A stretch of DNA of 32,144 nucleotides from Deltaproteobacteria bacterium (GCA_005879805.1 VBKL01000080.1:1-32144); one strand, 5' to 3'. Shown: positions 1 to 7,041, numbered from the stretch's first letter. The notes: generated by a model not told the origin, from the sequence alone. A program made the numbers and translations.

Positions 1-148
1 GATGGCGCTTTCCGATCGCGTCATCGTCCTCGATGCGGGGAAGAAGATTTCCGAAGGCAAGCCGCAGGAAGTGGTGCGCGACCCGAAGGTGATCGCGGCG
101 TACCTCGGCGAGAGCGCGGTGAAGGCCCCTGCGGAGAAGCCCGCGTGA
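1..148 (+). CDS. livG: Liv-type ABC transporter ATP-binding protein, C-terminal end (partial)
   Basis: The frame is open from the left edge (codons from base 2) and stops with TGA at 146-148. The visible 48 residues contain [16 protein letters not shown], then [11 protein letters not shown]. This is the usual C-terminus of LivG-type ATPases, in which the DRV..L..G..I..G strand follows the H-loop and an AYLG tail ends the protein. A short Ala/Pro/Lys-rich extension follows. The stop overlaps the GTG start of the next gene (GTGA at 145-148), so the two are translationally coupled as livG-livF. All nucleotide-binding motifs lie outside the window, so only the family call is possible and the substrate is unknown. 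Confidence 0.85.
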   Translation, partial: MALSDRVIVLDAGKKISEGKPQEVVRDPKVIAAYLGESAVKAPAEKPA

Positions 149-858
149 AACCGCTGCTCGAGGTCTCCGATCTGTCGCTCGCCTACGGCGACGTGCAGGT
201 CCTCTTCGGGGTTTCGCTCGAGGTGCACGAAGGCGAGATCGTCACCCTGCTCGGGTCGAACGGCGCGGGAAAGACCACCACCTTGCGCGCGATCAGCGGT
301 CTGCGTCCGGCGCGCGGCGGCGACATCCGCTACCGTGGCGAGTCGCTCCTCGGCATCGCGGCGAGCAAGCGCGCCGAGCTGGGCATCGCGCTCGTGCCGG
401 AGGGCCGCGAGCTGTGGCCGCAGCTCACCGTGCGCGAGAACCTCGAGCTGGGCGCCTACAGCAAAGGGGCGCGGCCCCGCTCCGGACAGAACATCGAGCG
501 CATCTTCGGGCTGTTCCCGCGTCTCGAAGAAAGGCACGCGCAGCTCGCAGGAAGCCTCTCGGGCGGCGAGCAGCAGATGTGCGCCATCGGCAGGGCGATG
601 ATGAGCGACCCGAAGCTCCTCATGCTCGACGAGCCCTCCCTAGGCCTCGCCCCCATCCTCGTCGATCAGATGTTCTCCATCATCCGGACGCTGCACGGCA
701 CGGGCATCACCGTGCTGCTGGTCGAGCAAAATCTTCAAAAAGCGCTCGAGATCGCCCAGCGGGGGTACGTCATCGAAACGGGCAGGGTGAAGCTGCAGGG
801 GGCGTCGGCTGAGCTGCTCGGGGACCCGGCGATCCGGCAGGCCTATCTCGGGCTGTAG
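145..858 (+). CDS. livF: Liv-type (branched-chain amino acid family) ABC transporter ATP-binding protein LivF
   Basis: This 237-residue protein has the normal LivF length. It has a Walker A motif GSNGAGKTT at residues 37-45, an ABC signature LSGGEQQ, a Walker [14 protein letters not shown], the switch region VLLVEQN and the family ending AYLGL. It would energise uptake of a branched-chain amino acid or another small carboxylate or amide, as one of two cytoplasmic ATPases on a LivHM permease. It starts at GTG 145, overlapping the livG stop by 4 bp. It is the last gene of an operon that enters from the left. A decayed copy of its final 72 bases occurs at 1701-1764, beyond the vapBC pair. A second, complete liv system lies at 20851-25379. 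The substrate cannot be read from the ATPase. Confidence 0.93.
   Translation: MKPLLEVSDLSLAYGDVQVLFGVSLEVHEGEIVTLLGSNGAGKTTTLRAISGLRPARGGDIRYRGESLLGIAASKRAELGIALVPEGRELWPQLTVRENLELGAYSKGARPRSGQNIERIFGLFPRLEERHAQLAGSLSGGEQQMCAIGRAMMSDPKLLMLDEPSLGLAPILVDQMFSIIRTLHGTGITVLLVEQNLQKALEIAQRGYVIETGRVKLQGASAELLGDPAIRQAYLGL
787..858 (+). repeat. Direct repeat copy 1: 3' end of livF
   Basis: The last 72 bases of livF, from GTGAAGCTGCAG to the TAG stop, recur at 1701-1764. By hand alignment about 55 of 64 aligned positions match, with one 8-base gap. The two copies flank the vapBC pair. Confidence 0.7.
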
Positions 859-914
859 TGGTCCTCAGGATGGGGCCGACCTCTCCGGTCGCTCGAGGGC
901 AATGGCATATTTCG

Positions 915-943
915 TGGTAGGATTCGACCCATGAAATCTACCA
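915..943 (+). promoter_or_regulatory. Inverted repeat spanning the vapB ribosome binding site and start codon
   Basis: TGGTAG (915-920) pairs with CTACCA (938-943). The stem can extend inward (GATT against AAT with one bulge), leaving a loop of about ten bases that contains the ATG at 931. The only purine-rich candidate ribosome binding site, GGTAGGA (916-922), lies in the left arm. As DNA this could be the autoregulatory operator expected for a VapB/AbrB-type antitoxin. As RNA it would mask the ribosome binding site. Both roles are inference. Confidence 0.45.
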
Positions 944-1209
944 TCGACGAGGCCGGACGCCTCGTCATCCCCCGCGATCTCAGGCAAGCAGCAGGCATCG
1001 AGCCTGGAATGGCGCTCGAGTTGCGCGTCGAGGACGGCGCGGTGGTGATCGAGCCCGCGACCACTCCGGTGAGAATGGAGCGCCGTGGTCGATTCGTCGT
1101 GGCACGGCCGCTGGTTGCCTTGCCACCCCTGACCACCGAAACCGTGGAGCGGACTCGCAATCGGTTGGCGGCAGAGCGAGGGAAGTACCGTGGCCGCAAG
1201 AAGGGCTGA
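931..1209 (+). CDS. vapB: AbrB/MazE-type antitoxin (VapB-like)
   Basis: This 92-residue protein begins with a SpoVT/AbrB swapped-hairpin DNA-binding domain: DEAGRLVIPRDLRQAAGIEPG at residues 6-26, then ELRVEDGAVVIEP. This domain is typical of antitoxins that bind their own promoter. The remaining basic tail would wrap the toxin; it ends in a Lys/Arg-rich stretch. Its last 20 bases overlap the downstream PIN-domain gene, the usual antitoxin-first arrangement that couples translation. An inverted repeat covers its start (915-943), consistent with autoregulation. The pair sits directly behind livF and shares no function with it, so it looks inserted. The family call is strong; the pairing is from context. 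Confidence 0.87.
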   Translation: MKSTIDEAGRLVIPRDLRQAAGIEPGMALELRVEDGAVVIEPATTPVRMERRGRFVVARPLVALPPLTTETVERTRNRLAAERGKYRGRKKG

Positions 1210-1648
1210 CGGCGACCTCGTCGCGCTCGATACGAGTTGCCTCGTCGCGCTCGTGTCGTCGTGGCACGAGCACCACGCCAGGACCGTCGAATCGCTGGAA
1301 CGGCGTTTGCGCGCGGGAGCGAAGATCGTCGTTCCAGCACACGCTTTGCTGGAAGCCTATGCCGTCTTGACGAGGCTGCCGGCGCCCAACCGCCTCTCGC
1401 CGGGCGATGCGATCGAGGTGTTGCGTGAGAATTTCGAGAAGAATGCCCGCACCGTTTCGCTCGACGCCGACGAATACTGGGCTCTTCTTCGCGCCGCTCC
1501 TACCGCGGGCCTGTACGGCGGCCGCATCTACGATGCGGTCATCGCTGCCTCCGTCCGGAAGACGAAGGCCCGCGAAATCCTCACATGGAATTTGAAGCAC
1601 TTCGAGTCGTTCGCGGACGGCACGCTCGTGGTCGCCTCGCCCCCGTGA
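1190..1648 (+). CDS. vapC: PIN-domain toxin ribonuclease (VapC-like)
   Basis: This 152-residue PIN-domain protein would be a Mg-dependent RNase inhibited by the upstream antitoxin. Visible acidic residues match the family: D14 in VALDTSCLVAL, E55 in HALLEAYAVLTRLP and D115 in IYDAVIAAS. The late position that is often Asp is Asn here (N134 in LTWNLKHF), a variant I recall in other PIN toxins, so it is not evidence of inactivity. The GTG start at 1190 has a good ribosome binding site (GAGGGAAG, about 4 bases upstream) and lies within the end of vapB. Target RNA cannot be inferred. Confidence 0.88.
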   Translation: MAARRADGDLVALDTSCLVALVSSWHEHHARTVESLERRLRAGAKIVVPAHALLEAYAVLTRLPAPNRLSPGDAIEVLRENFEKNARTVSLDADEYWALLRAAPTAGLYGGRIYDAVIAASVRKTKAREILTWNLKHFESFADGTLVVASPP

Positions 1649-1700
1649 GGGAGAAGGTGCGCGCTTCGTCGTACCTCCCGACTCGAAGCTGCGCCGCGCC

Positions 1701-1764
1701 GTGAAGCTGCAGGGCTCGTCGGCCGGGTTGCTCGGCGATCCGGCAGGCGTATCTCGGGTTGTGA
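1701..1764 (+). pseudogene. Decayed duplicate of the livF 3' end
   Basis: This 64-base stretch matches 787-858 at about 55 of 64 aligned positions. It can be read as VKLQGSSAGLLG and, after a frame change, as AYLGL-stop. An 8-base deletion breaks the frame in the middle, so it is not a functional end of any gene. Similarity starts abruptly at 1701. The rest of the gap between vapC (ending 1648) and the next gene (1872) shows no recognisable coding content. It could be the mark left by insertion of the vapBC segment, or the tail of a lost livF paralogue. Confidence 0.6.
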
Positions 1765-1871
1765 ACCAGGAAGGTCTTTGGATGACCACGTAGTCCGGGC
1801 GCGGACTCGGGACTTGCCGCAAGTGCGCGATGTGGCTCAAGAATCGGGCACGGAGGTCGATAGGTTGAACC

Positions 1872-2384
1872 GTGCGGCGCATTCTACAGAGAGTCATCCA
1901 GTTCCGGAGCGTGGAAGACCCGGCCTCGCCGCCTGACGCCGCGTTCTGCGACGGGGCGCCGTTCCAGGCCAATGTGCGGCTGGGCGCGAGCCTCTACAGC
2001 CATGAGGTCGACCGCCACGGTCAGGTGAAGCAGGACGAGGGCCGCAAGATCGGAACGGCCACGGCTTGTGCGCGCTTGACGGATCCCAAGCTGCCGGTCG
2101 GTACGCAGCCGCCGTTCGTGGTGAGATTCGATCTGCCTGAGGGGTCGTTCACCGCCCTCGGCGCGTGTACCATCGCCTCCAACGACGTCCCCGAGCGCGG
2201 TCTGGTCATGGCAGGGTGCACGCTGCGCCTGACCGCTTTCCCGAAGGGCGTTCTCGGCGGAGTGGTGACGAGCCTGTCGACCTTCAATCCGTCCGGCCTA
2301 CCGGGATTCGGTACCGGGTCATGGTGGACGCTCCAGTACTACTACGACTCGGCATCTGCCGACTCGCAGGGAGAGATACGATGA
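1872..2384 (+). CDS. Hypothetical protein of unknown function
   Basis: This frame gives 170 residues from GTG 1872; an AGG lies about 8 bases upstream. I do not recognise the family. There is no signal peptide and no membrane segment. The middle is rich in Gly, Thr and Ser in alternating patterns (TATACARLT, GACTIASND, LVMAGCTLRL) and the end is aromatic (GSWWTLQYYYDS). That is compatible with a beta-rich fold. Four Cys residues are present, but with no metal-binding spacing. The stop overlaps the start of the next gene as ATGA (2381-2384), so the two are probably translated together. The GTG start is uncertain. Confidence 0.6.
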   Translation: MRRILQRVIQFRSVEDPASPPDAAFCDGAPFQANVRLGASLYSHEVDRHGQVKQDEGRKIGTATACARLTDPKLPVGTQPPFVVRFDLPEGSFTALGACTIASNDVPERGLVMAGCTLRLTAFPKGVLGGVVTSLSTFNPSGLPGFGTGSWWTLQYYYDSASADSQGEIR

Positions 2385-3004
2385 ACGCAGTCGTCCAGAA
2401 GCCGGGGCTTGCAGCTACTGGAGTCGCCACGGAAAGCGCGGCGCGCGGGTACATCGGTCTGTCCGTGCGATGCGGCATCGACTTCATCAAGGAGCGCGGA
2501 CTCACCGAGAAGGTACGGGCCGATGCTTCGCCTGCCACGCGGCAAGCCCTGGACAATCCGCCCGCCAAGCTGGGCTGGCACGACGCAACCGTGCTCGACG
2601 AGCTGGAGACGCTTCTGCTCAAGTACGGCGGCCGCGACGCCTGCGTCGACCTCGGCCACTATGCGGGTGTCAGCCTGGGCGGCGGGATCGTGAAGCCCGT
2701 GCTGAGCTTCGCCCTGCAAATCTTCGGGACGACGCCCCAGACCATCTTCAGCAACCTGGACCGCTTCTACTCCATCGTCACCCGCGGGCTGCACTACCAG
2801 TTCGAGCCGATCTCGAAAAAGTCGGGCACGCTCGTCCTCACCGCCGAGGGCCGGAACCCGCCGCCCGCGCTTTTCGACGTCTGCCGCGGGAACCTCATCT
2901 ATCTGCTCGACCTGGTGGGCGTGACGGGAACGATCGAGCCGTACGAAACGAGGTCGGCCGATTCGATCAAGACCGTCGTTACCTTCGCGGTCAGCTGGGA
3001 ATAG
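2381..3004 (+). CDS. Conserved-type hypothetical protein, possibly of the myxobacterial DUF2378/TIGR02265 kind
   Basis: This is a 207-residue soluble protein starting at ATG 2381, coupled to the preceding gene by a 4-base overlap. It has helical features: FIKERGLTEKV, LDELETLLLKYGG, and SFALQIFGTTPQTIFSNLDRF. A C-terminal beta-like half follows (LVLTAEG, VTFAVSW), with a segment RGNLIYLLDLVGVTG between. Size and layout (an early helical part, then CRG/LLxLxG and a closing strand ending in W) remind me of the roughly 180-residue family described from Myxococcus paralogues. I cannot confirm that without a search. It has no signal peptide or catalytic motif, and it ends 4 bases from the convergent terC gene. 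Confidence 0.65.
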   Translation: MNAVVQKPGLAATGVATESAARGYIGLSVRCGIDFIKERGLTEKVRADASPATRQALDNPPAKLGWHDATVLDELETLLLKYGGRDACVDLGHYAGVSLGGGIVKPVLSFALQIFGTTPQTIFSNLDRFYSIVTRGLHYQFEPISKKSGTLVLTAEGRNPPPALFDVCRGNLIYLLDLVGVTGTIEPYETRSADSIKTVVTFAVSWE

Positions 3005-3007
3005 CGC

Positions 3008-3937
3008 TCAGGCTCCGCGCGCTTCACGCCGCGGCCGGCGCCGGAGCGCGTCGAACGACATCGCCCCCGCGAGCAGCGCAGCGATCACCGTCACCGAGAC
3101 GAGCGGCGAGATGGGCAGCACGTTTCCGAGCAGCATCTTCATTCCGACGAAGACGAGGATGAGCGCGAGAGCGGGCTTGAGCGAGCTGAAGCGCTCGAGC
3201 CATGCGGCGAGCAGGAAGTAGAGCGAGCGCATCCCGAGCAGCGCGAGGGCGTTGGAAGTGAAGACGATGAACGGGTCGGAAGTGACCGCGTAGACCGCCG
3301 GAATCGACTCCACGGCGAAGGCGAGGTCGGCGGCTTCTACCGCGACGAGCGCGGCGAGGAGCGGCGTCGCGAGCAGGCGTCCGCGGTGCCGCACCGTGAA
3401 CGTGCCGTGGCTTCCCTCGGCAATGGGAAGAATCCGCCGCGAAAGACGCACCGCGAAGCTGTCCTTTCCCTCGCTCCGGGTGAAGGCGAGCTTCACCCCG
3501 AAGATCGCCAGCGCCGCGCCGAAGACGTAGACGGCCCAGTGGAACCGCTCGAGCACCATCCCGCCCGCGATCACCAGACCGGCGCGCATGAGGAGCGCGC
3601 CGAAGACGCCCCAGAACAGCACGCGGTGTTGCTGCTCGCGAGGGAGCGCGAAGGCGCCGAAGACCACCACGAAGAGGAAGAGGTTGTCGACCGCCAGCGC
3701 CTTCTCGATCAGGTAGCCGGTGGCGAACTCCATCGCGCGGACCTCTCCGAACCGCGCGAAGAGGAAGAGACCGAACGCAACGGCGAGCCCGATCCAGACG
3801 GCGCTCCAGATCGCGGATTCGCGCGATCCGATCGGCCGCGCCCGGCGATGGAAGACCCCGAGATCGAGCGCCAGGAGCCCGACGAGCAGGGCACAGAATC
3901 CGGCCCAGACAAGCGGCGAAAAGTCGGTGTCAGGCAT
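3008..3937 (-). CDS. TerC-family integral membrane protein (Alx/TerC type)
   Basis: This 309-residue protein has about eight to nine hydrophobic segments. The TerC signatures are EKALAVDNLFLFVVVFGAF near residue 80 and AAVEAADLAFAVESIPA, followed by TSNALALLGMRSLYF. The conserved acidic residues within membrane segments (E and D of EKALAVDN, E and D of VEAADLAFAVES) are present, as expected for proteins that move Mn2+ or other metal ions. Relatives include E. coli Alx, which responds to alkaline pH. Its start codon immediately follows the stop of the HPF-like gene, so both are in one minus-strand unit. The unit diverges from an NhaR-like regulator, hinting at ion or pH stress control. Confidence 0.92.
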   Translation of the reverse strand: MPDTDFSPLVWAGFCALLVGLLALDLGVFHRRARPIGSRESAIWSAVWIGLAVAFGLFLFARFGEVRAMEFATGYLIEKALAVDNLFLFVVVFGAFALPREQQHRVLFWGVFGALLMRAGLVIAGGMVLERFHWAVYVFGAALAIFGVKLAFTRSEGKDSFAVRLSRRILPIAEGSHGTFTVRHRGRLLATPLLAALVAVEAADLAFAVESIPAVYAVTSDPFIVFTSNALALLGMRSLYFLLAAWLERFSSLKPALALILVFVGMKMLLGNVLPISPLVSVTVIAALLAGAMSFDALRRRPRREARGA

Positions 3938-4252
3938 CTAGCCGCGCCCCCGGCGCGAGAGCGTGTCCCGCAGGCCGCGCAGTGCGCGCCGCAATGCTCC
4001 GTCGATGGCGCCGAAGAGATCCGGGCCGGTCGCTTCCCCTACCGAGCGGGTACCGGCCAGCGTCTGCGCCCGCACCAGGCAGCGCTTGTCGCTTCCGCCG
4101 CGAGGCCCGTTGACGTCGTCGAGACGCACCATCACCCAGGCGAGCTTGCCGCCCATCCTCCGCAGCGCGTTGCGCAGCTTGCCGGTGACGTGCTCCGCGG
4201 CGGCCTCGCGGTCCCTCGTCGCTCCATGGCGCACCCGAACGTCGAGATCCAT
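3938..4252 (-). CDS. HPF/RaiA-like ribosome-associated protein (short form)
   Basis: From ATG 4252 this encodes 104 residues. A TTG six bases upstream is possible, but the ATG has the better spaced ribosome binding site (GGAGG, 6 bases away). The layout is that of the sigma54-modulation/HPF domain: a first strand MDLDVRVRHG, helix EAAAEHVTGKLRNALRRM, strand WVMVRLDDVNGPRGGSDKRCLVRA, then a second helix LFGAIDGALRRALRGLRDTL. The DVNGPRGG...KRC turn is typical. Such proteins bind the 30S subunit to silence or dimerise ribosomes under stress. It lacks the long-form dimerisation domain. The stop abuts the terC start with no gap. Confidence 0.82.
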   Translation of the reverse strand: MDLDVRVRHGATRDREAAAEHVTGKLRNALRRMGGKLAWVMVRLDDVNGPRGGSDKRCLVRAQTLAGTRSVGEATGPDLFGAIDGALRRALRGLRDTLSRRGRG

Positions 4253-4322
4253 GTCCAACCTCCGTGCAGCAGAGGATGGCGTTGCAGAGACAATTCGACA
4301 ATAAGGAAGTTTTGAAGCAATC

Positions 4323-4339
4323 TGTCGGTTTAACCGACA
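4323..4339. promoter_or_regulatory. Perfect dyad (T-N11-A box) in the divergent hpf/LysR region
   Basis: TGTCGGTT (4323-4330) and AACCGACA (4332-4339) form a perfect 8-base inverted repeat around one central T. Inside it T4325 and A4337 are separated by 11 bases, the classic LysR-type T-N11-A operator spacing. It lies 5 bases before the ATG of the regulator gene and about 70 bases from the divergent HPF-like start. It is therefore well placed for autoregulation and control of the hpf-terC unit. Confidence 0.6.
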
Positions 4340-4344
4340 CTTCG

Positions 4345-5247
4345 ATGGAATGGCTCAACTACCATCATCTGCTCTACTTCTTCACCGTCGCGCGGGAAGG
4401 CGGTCTCGCGCGCGCCGGCCGGGTGCTGCGCCTGTCGCACTCGACTCTCAGCGGGCAGATCCATACCCTCGAGGATCAACTCGGCGAGAAGCTGTTCACC
4501 CGCGCCGGCCGCAAGCTCGCGCTCACCGAGATGGGCAGGGTCGTCTACCGCTACGCAGAGGAGATCTTCGCGCTCGGGACCGAGATGCTGGACACGGTGA
4601 AGGGGCGGCCTACCGGGCTGCCCGCCCGCCTCGCAGTCGGGATCGCCGACGTGGTGCCGAAGGGGGTCGTGCACCGGCTTCTGCAACCCGCGCTCGAGCA
4701 TCCGGAGGAAGTGCGCCTCGTCTGCCGCGAGAACAGCCTGGGCCGGCTGCTCGCCGATCTCTCGCTCTACGCCTTCGACGTGCTCATCGCGGACGCGCCC
4801 GTCCCGACGGAAAGCGCGGTCCGCGCCTTCAGCCACCTCCTCGGGGAAAGCGGAGTGACCTTCTTCGCCACCCGCAAGCTCGCCGATCGCACGCGGCGCC
4901 GCTTTCCCGCCTCGCTCGACGGCGCTCCGATGCTCCTGCATACGCAGAACACGTCGGTGCGGCGCTCACTCGATCGCTGGTTCGACGCGCACGGGATACG
5001 CCCCCGGGTGATGGCCGAATTCGAGGACGACGCGCTCCTCACCACGGTGGGCGCGGACGGCCTCGGGCTTTTTCCCGCTCCGACTATCGTGGAAGACGAG
5101 ATCGTGAGCCAGCTGGATGTCGTGGCCGTCGGGCGCGTCGAGGAGATCCGGCTGCACTACTACGCGCTCTCGATCGAACGGCGCATTCGCAATCCGTTCG
5201 TGGCGGCGATCTGCGAGGCGGCTCGCGATCGCATCTTCGCCAGGTGA
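4345..5247 (+). CDS. nhaR: LysR-family transcriptional regulator, NhaR-like
   Basis: This 300-residue protein starts MEWLNYHHLLYFFTVAREGGLARA, the conserved NhaR beginning. A winged helix-turn-helix spans about residues 5-64 (LSHSTLSGQIHTLEDQLGEKLF), followed by a periplasmic-binding-like effector domain. NhaR activates Na+/H+ antiporter genes in response to Na+ in enterobacteria; here the divergent neighbours are hpf and terC instead. An in-frame GTG at 4264 would add 27 residues not typical of the family and would bury the dyad at 4323-4339 in coding sequence. I therefore prefer ATG 4345, although no good ribosome binding site precedes it. The symbol reflects family resemblance, not a demonstrated Na+ response. 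Confidence 0.88.
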   Translation: MEWLNYHHLLYFFTVAREGGLARAGRVLRLSHSTLSGQIHTLEDQLGEKLFTRAGRKLALTEMGRVVYRYAEEIFALGTEMLDTVKGRPTGLPARLAVGIADVVPKGVVHRLLQPALEHPEEVRLVCRENSLGRLLADLSLYAFDVLIADAPVPTESAVRAFSHLLGESGVTFFATRKLADRTRRRFPASLDGAPMLLHTQNTSVRRSLDRWFDAHGIRPRVMAEFEDDALLTTVGADGLGLFPAPTIVEDEIVSQLDVVAVGRVEEIRLHYYALSIERRIRNPFVAAICEAARDRIFAR

Positions 5248-5307
5248 CCGATCTTCCTCGGGATGTCGGGGGGCGCGGCTAGTGTCGGCGTTTCGAGAGA
5301 GGCTCCG

Positions 5308-5733
5308 ATGAACTACCTGGCATTCGTGAAGCAGATCGGTTGGGACAAGCTAGCCGGCGCGGTGGTGCGGGTCGTCGCCGCCGTGGTCGAAACGATCGTG
5401 AGGCTCGTGAGAAGCCGCAGGCGCGAGGCGGTGGCACCGGCGGAGGGTCTCCGGGTCACGATCCTCAGCATTTCGACGGAAACCATCTCCGTCGAGACTG
5501 TCGAAGCACTCGACGAGGACTTCTCCTGGACAGCTAAAGAAACTCAGCGGACCGACGGACCGAAGACCGCGCCGACCTGCGCATCGTCGTCGAGCACGAT
5601 TCGACACCCGGCCGCGCCCGCGCAGGCGCCGGTCCAGCCCACCATCGTCGACCCGGAACCGCCTTCAGCGTGGACCTCGAACGACACGCCGGCGGGGACC
5701 GTCACCGTGCAGGTCCGTGAGCAGTCGAAGTAG
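5308..5733 (+). CDS. Small hypothetical protein with doubtful C-terminus
   Basis: From ATG 5308, preceded by GAGAGAGG, the frame encodes 141 residues. The first about 75 look plausible: MNYLAFVKQIGWDKLAG, then a hydrophobic stretch VVRVVAAVVETIVRLV, a basic patch RSRRR and a strand-like VTILSISTETISVETVEA. From about 5544 on the frame lies antisense to a convincing lipoprotein gene and becomes Pro/Thr/Ser-rich. That part may be read-through after loss of the original stop. No family is recognised. It may be a small membrane-associated protein. Confidence 0.4.
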   Translation: MNYLAFVKQIGWDKLAGAVVRVVAAVVETIVRLVRSRRREAVAPAEGLRVTILSISTETISVETVEALDEDFSWTAKETQRTDGPKTAPTCASSSSTIRHPAAPAQAPVQPTIVDPEPPSAWTSNDTPAGTVTVQVREQSK

Positions 5734-5933
5734 CGCGAGTACACGCGACCTTCTCCGGCCACGGTCACGGTGAGTCCGACCGGTCCCGACGGTGGCGGAA
5801 CCGCGCCATCGAGGCCGCCGTCGATGCCTCGCTTCCCGGGATGGCCGCCGACGTCGACGAACTGCGCCGGCGGCTCGCACGCGGCCGCGAGGACGGCGAG
5901 AAGAACGGCTGCGCGCGTCGCAAGCACGCGCAT
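5544..5933 (-). CDS. Predicted lipoprotein with a bacterial Cys-containing beta-repeat domain
   Basis: This encodes 129 residues. The N-terminus is a lipoprotein signal peptide, MRVLATRAAVLLAVLAAAC, with lipobox LAAAC and the lipidated Cys at 19. After a Gly/Pro linker comes one repeat of the divergent InlB-B type seen in many secreted deltaproteobacterial proteins. It reads G-V-S, C-SRTC, V-AGVSFEVHA, GSTMVGWTGACAGAAGCRI, then DDDAQVGAVF, with paired cysteines that would form disulfides outside the cytoplasm. A GGAGG lies 7-8 bases before ATG 5933. Its function is unknown, probably surface display. It overlaps the convergent frame 5308-5733 by about 190 bases; this one is the better supported. 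Confidence 0.75.
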   Translation of the reverse strand: MRVLATRAAVLLAVLAAACEPPAQFVDVGGHPGKRGIDGGLDGAVPPPSGPVGLTVTVAGEGRVYSRYFDCSRTCTVTVPAGVSFEVHAEGGSGSTMVGWTGACAGAAGCRIVLDDDAQVGAVFGPSVR

Positions 5934-5945
5934 CGGAAACCTCCG

Positions 5946-7040
5946 CTACTTCACCGCGCCTGTCGTCATCCCGCTGATGAAGTAATCGAGCGAAAGACCG
6001 TACACGATCACCACCGGCAGCGACCCGAGCACGGCCGAGGCCATGAGCGGCCCCCAGAAGTAGACGTCGCCGCGCACCATCTCGACGCTGATGCCGACTG
6101 GCAAGGTCCGGTTTGCGGTCGAGCTGATGAAGGTCAGCCCGTAGACGTACTCCTGGAAGCTGAGGGTGAAGGCGAAGATCGCCGCGGTGAGGATGCCTGG
6201 GAGCACCACCGGGATCACCACCAGCCGGAGCATCTGCATCCGGGTCGCGCCGTCGAGGAGCGCGCGCTCCTCGATCTCCTTGGGCACGCTGCGGAAGAAC
6301 CCCATGAGGAGCCAGGTGCAGAAGGGGATGGTGAAGGTCGGGTAGCTCAAGATGAGCGACCAGATGGTGTTGTCGACGTGCAGCGCGCCGACGAACTGCG
6401 AAAAGGGGATGAAGAGGATCGTCGGCGGAATGAGATAGGTGAGGAAGATGGCGATGCCGATGACCCGGTTGCCGTGGAACTTGAGCCGCGCCAAGGCATA
6501 CGCCGCGGGCACGGCGATGAGCACGGTGAGTATTACGACGGCGAGGCCGGTCAGGAGCGAGACCTGCATCCAGCGGTAGAAGGGCGTCGAGGCGAGGAAT
6601 TTATAATGCGTCACGGTCGGGTTCTCGACCTCGATGGTGCCGATGACGTCGACAGGACGGGCGGTCGATCCTTCCGGCACCTCGATCTGCGAGAGCGTCC
6701 CGTCCACCGGGCTATAGACGACCTGGTCGCCGATGCGCGCGATGGGCTTCGGGTTCGCCTCGCTGTCCGAGCGCGTGGTGTGGTCGCCCTGCTTGATCTC
6801 CCAGTGGATAGGGGCCGCCGGATACGAAGCGGGAACGATGATGTCTTTGTGGTACGGCTGGTGGGTGACCGCGTCGGTCTTGGCGAACCAGAAGGGATTG
6901 CGGCGGAGATCGTAGAGGTTCGCGTCCGCTTTGAACGAGGTGATGATCGCCCAGTAGAAGGGAAAGAGGGCGAAGGCGAGGAACGGGACCAGGAAGGCCC
7001 ACGAGGTCACGTGCCCGCGGATCCGGTGCCAGAACCCCAT
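5946..7040 (-). CDS. Carbohydrate ABC transporter permease, MalG type, with a large extracytoplasmic insertion
   Basis: This 364-residue protein has six membrane segments and the MalG EAA loop IEERALLDGATRMQMLRLVVIPV, which docks onto the ATPase. Family members are usually about 275-300 residues. The excess is an insertion at about residues 53-143, between the first membrane helix and the MQVSLLTG helix, which faces outside. Within it, residues 105-138 (GDQVVYSPVDGTLSQIEV, PEGS, DVIGTIEVEN) closely resemble a biotinyl/lipoyl-type half-domain, without the Lys attachment site. It is the last gene of the importer operon; its ATG follows the malF stop with one base between. With its partner it would form the sugar channel. 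Confidence 0.92.
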   Translation of the reverse strand: MGFWHRIRGHVTSWAFLVPFLAFALFPFYWAIITSFKADANLYDLRRNPFWFAKTDAVTHQPYHKDIIVPASYPAAPIHWEIKQGDHTTRSDSEANPKPIARIGDQVVYSPVDGTLSQIEVPEGSTARPVDVIGTIEVENPTVTHYKFLASTPFYRWMQVSLLTGLAVVILTVLIAVPAAYALARLKFHGNRVIGIAIFLTYLIPPTILFIPFSQFVGALHVDNTIWSLILSYPTFTIPFCTWLLMGFFRSVPKEIEERALLDGATRMQMLRLVVIPVVLPGILTAAIFAFTLSFQEYVYGLTFISSTANRTLPVGISVEMVRGDVYFWGPLMASAVLGSLPVVIVYGLSLDYFISGMTTGAVK

Positions 7041-7041
7041 C

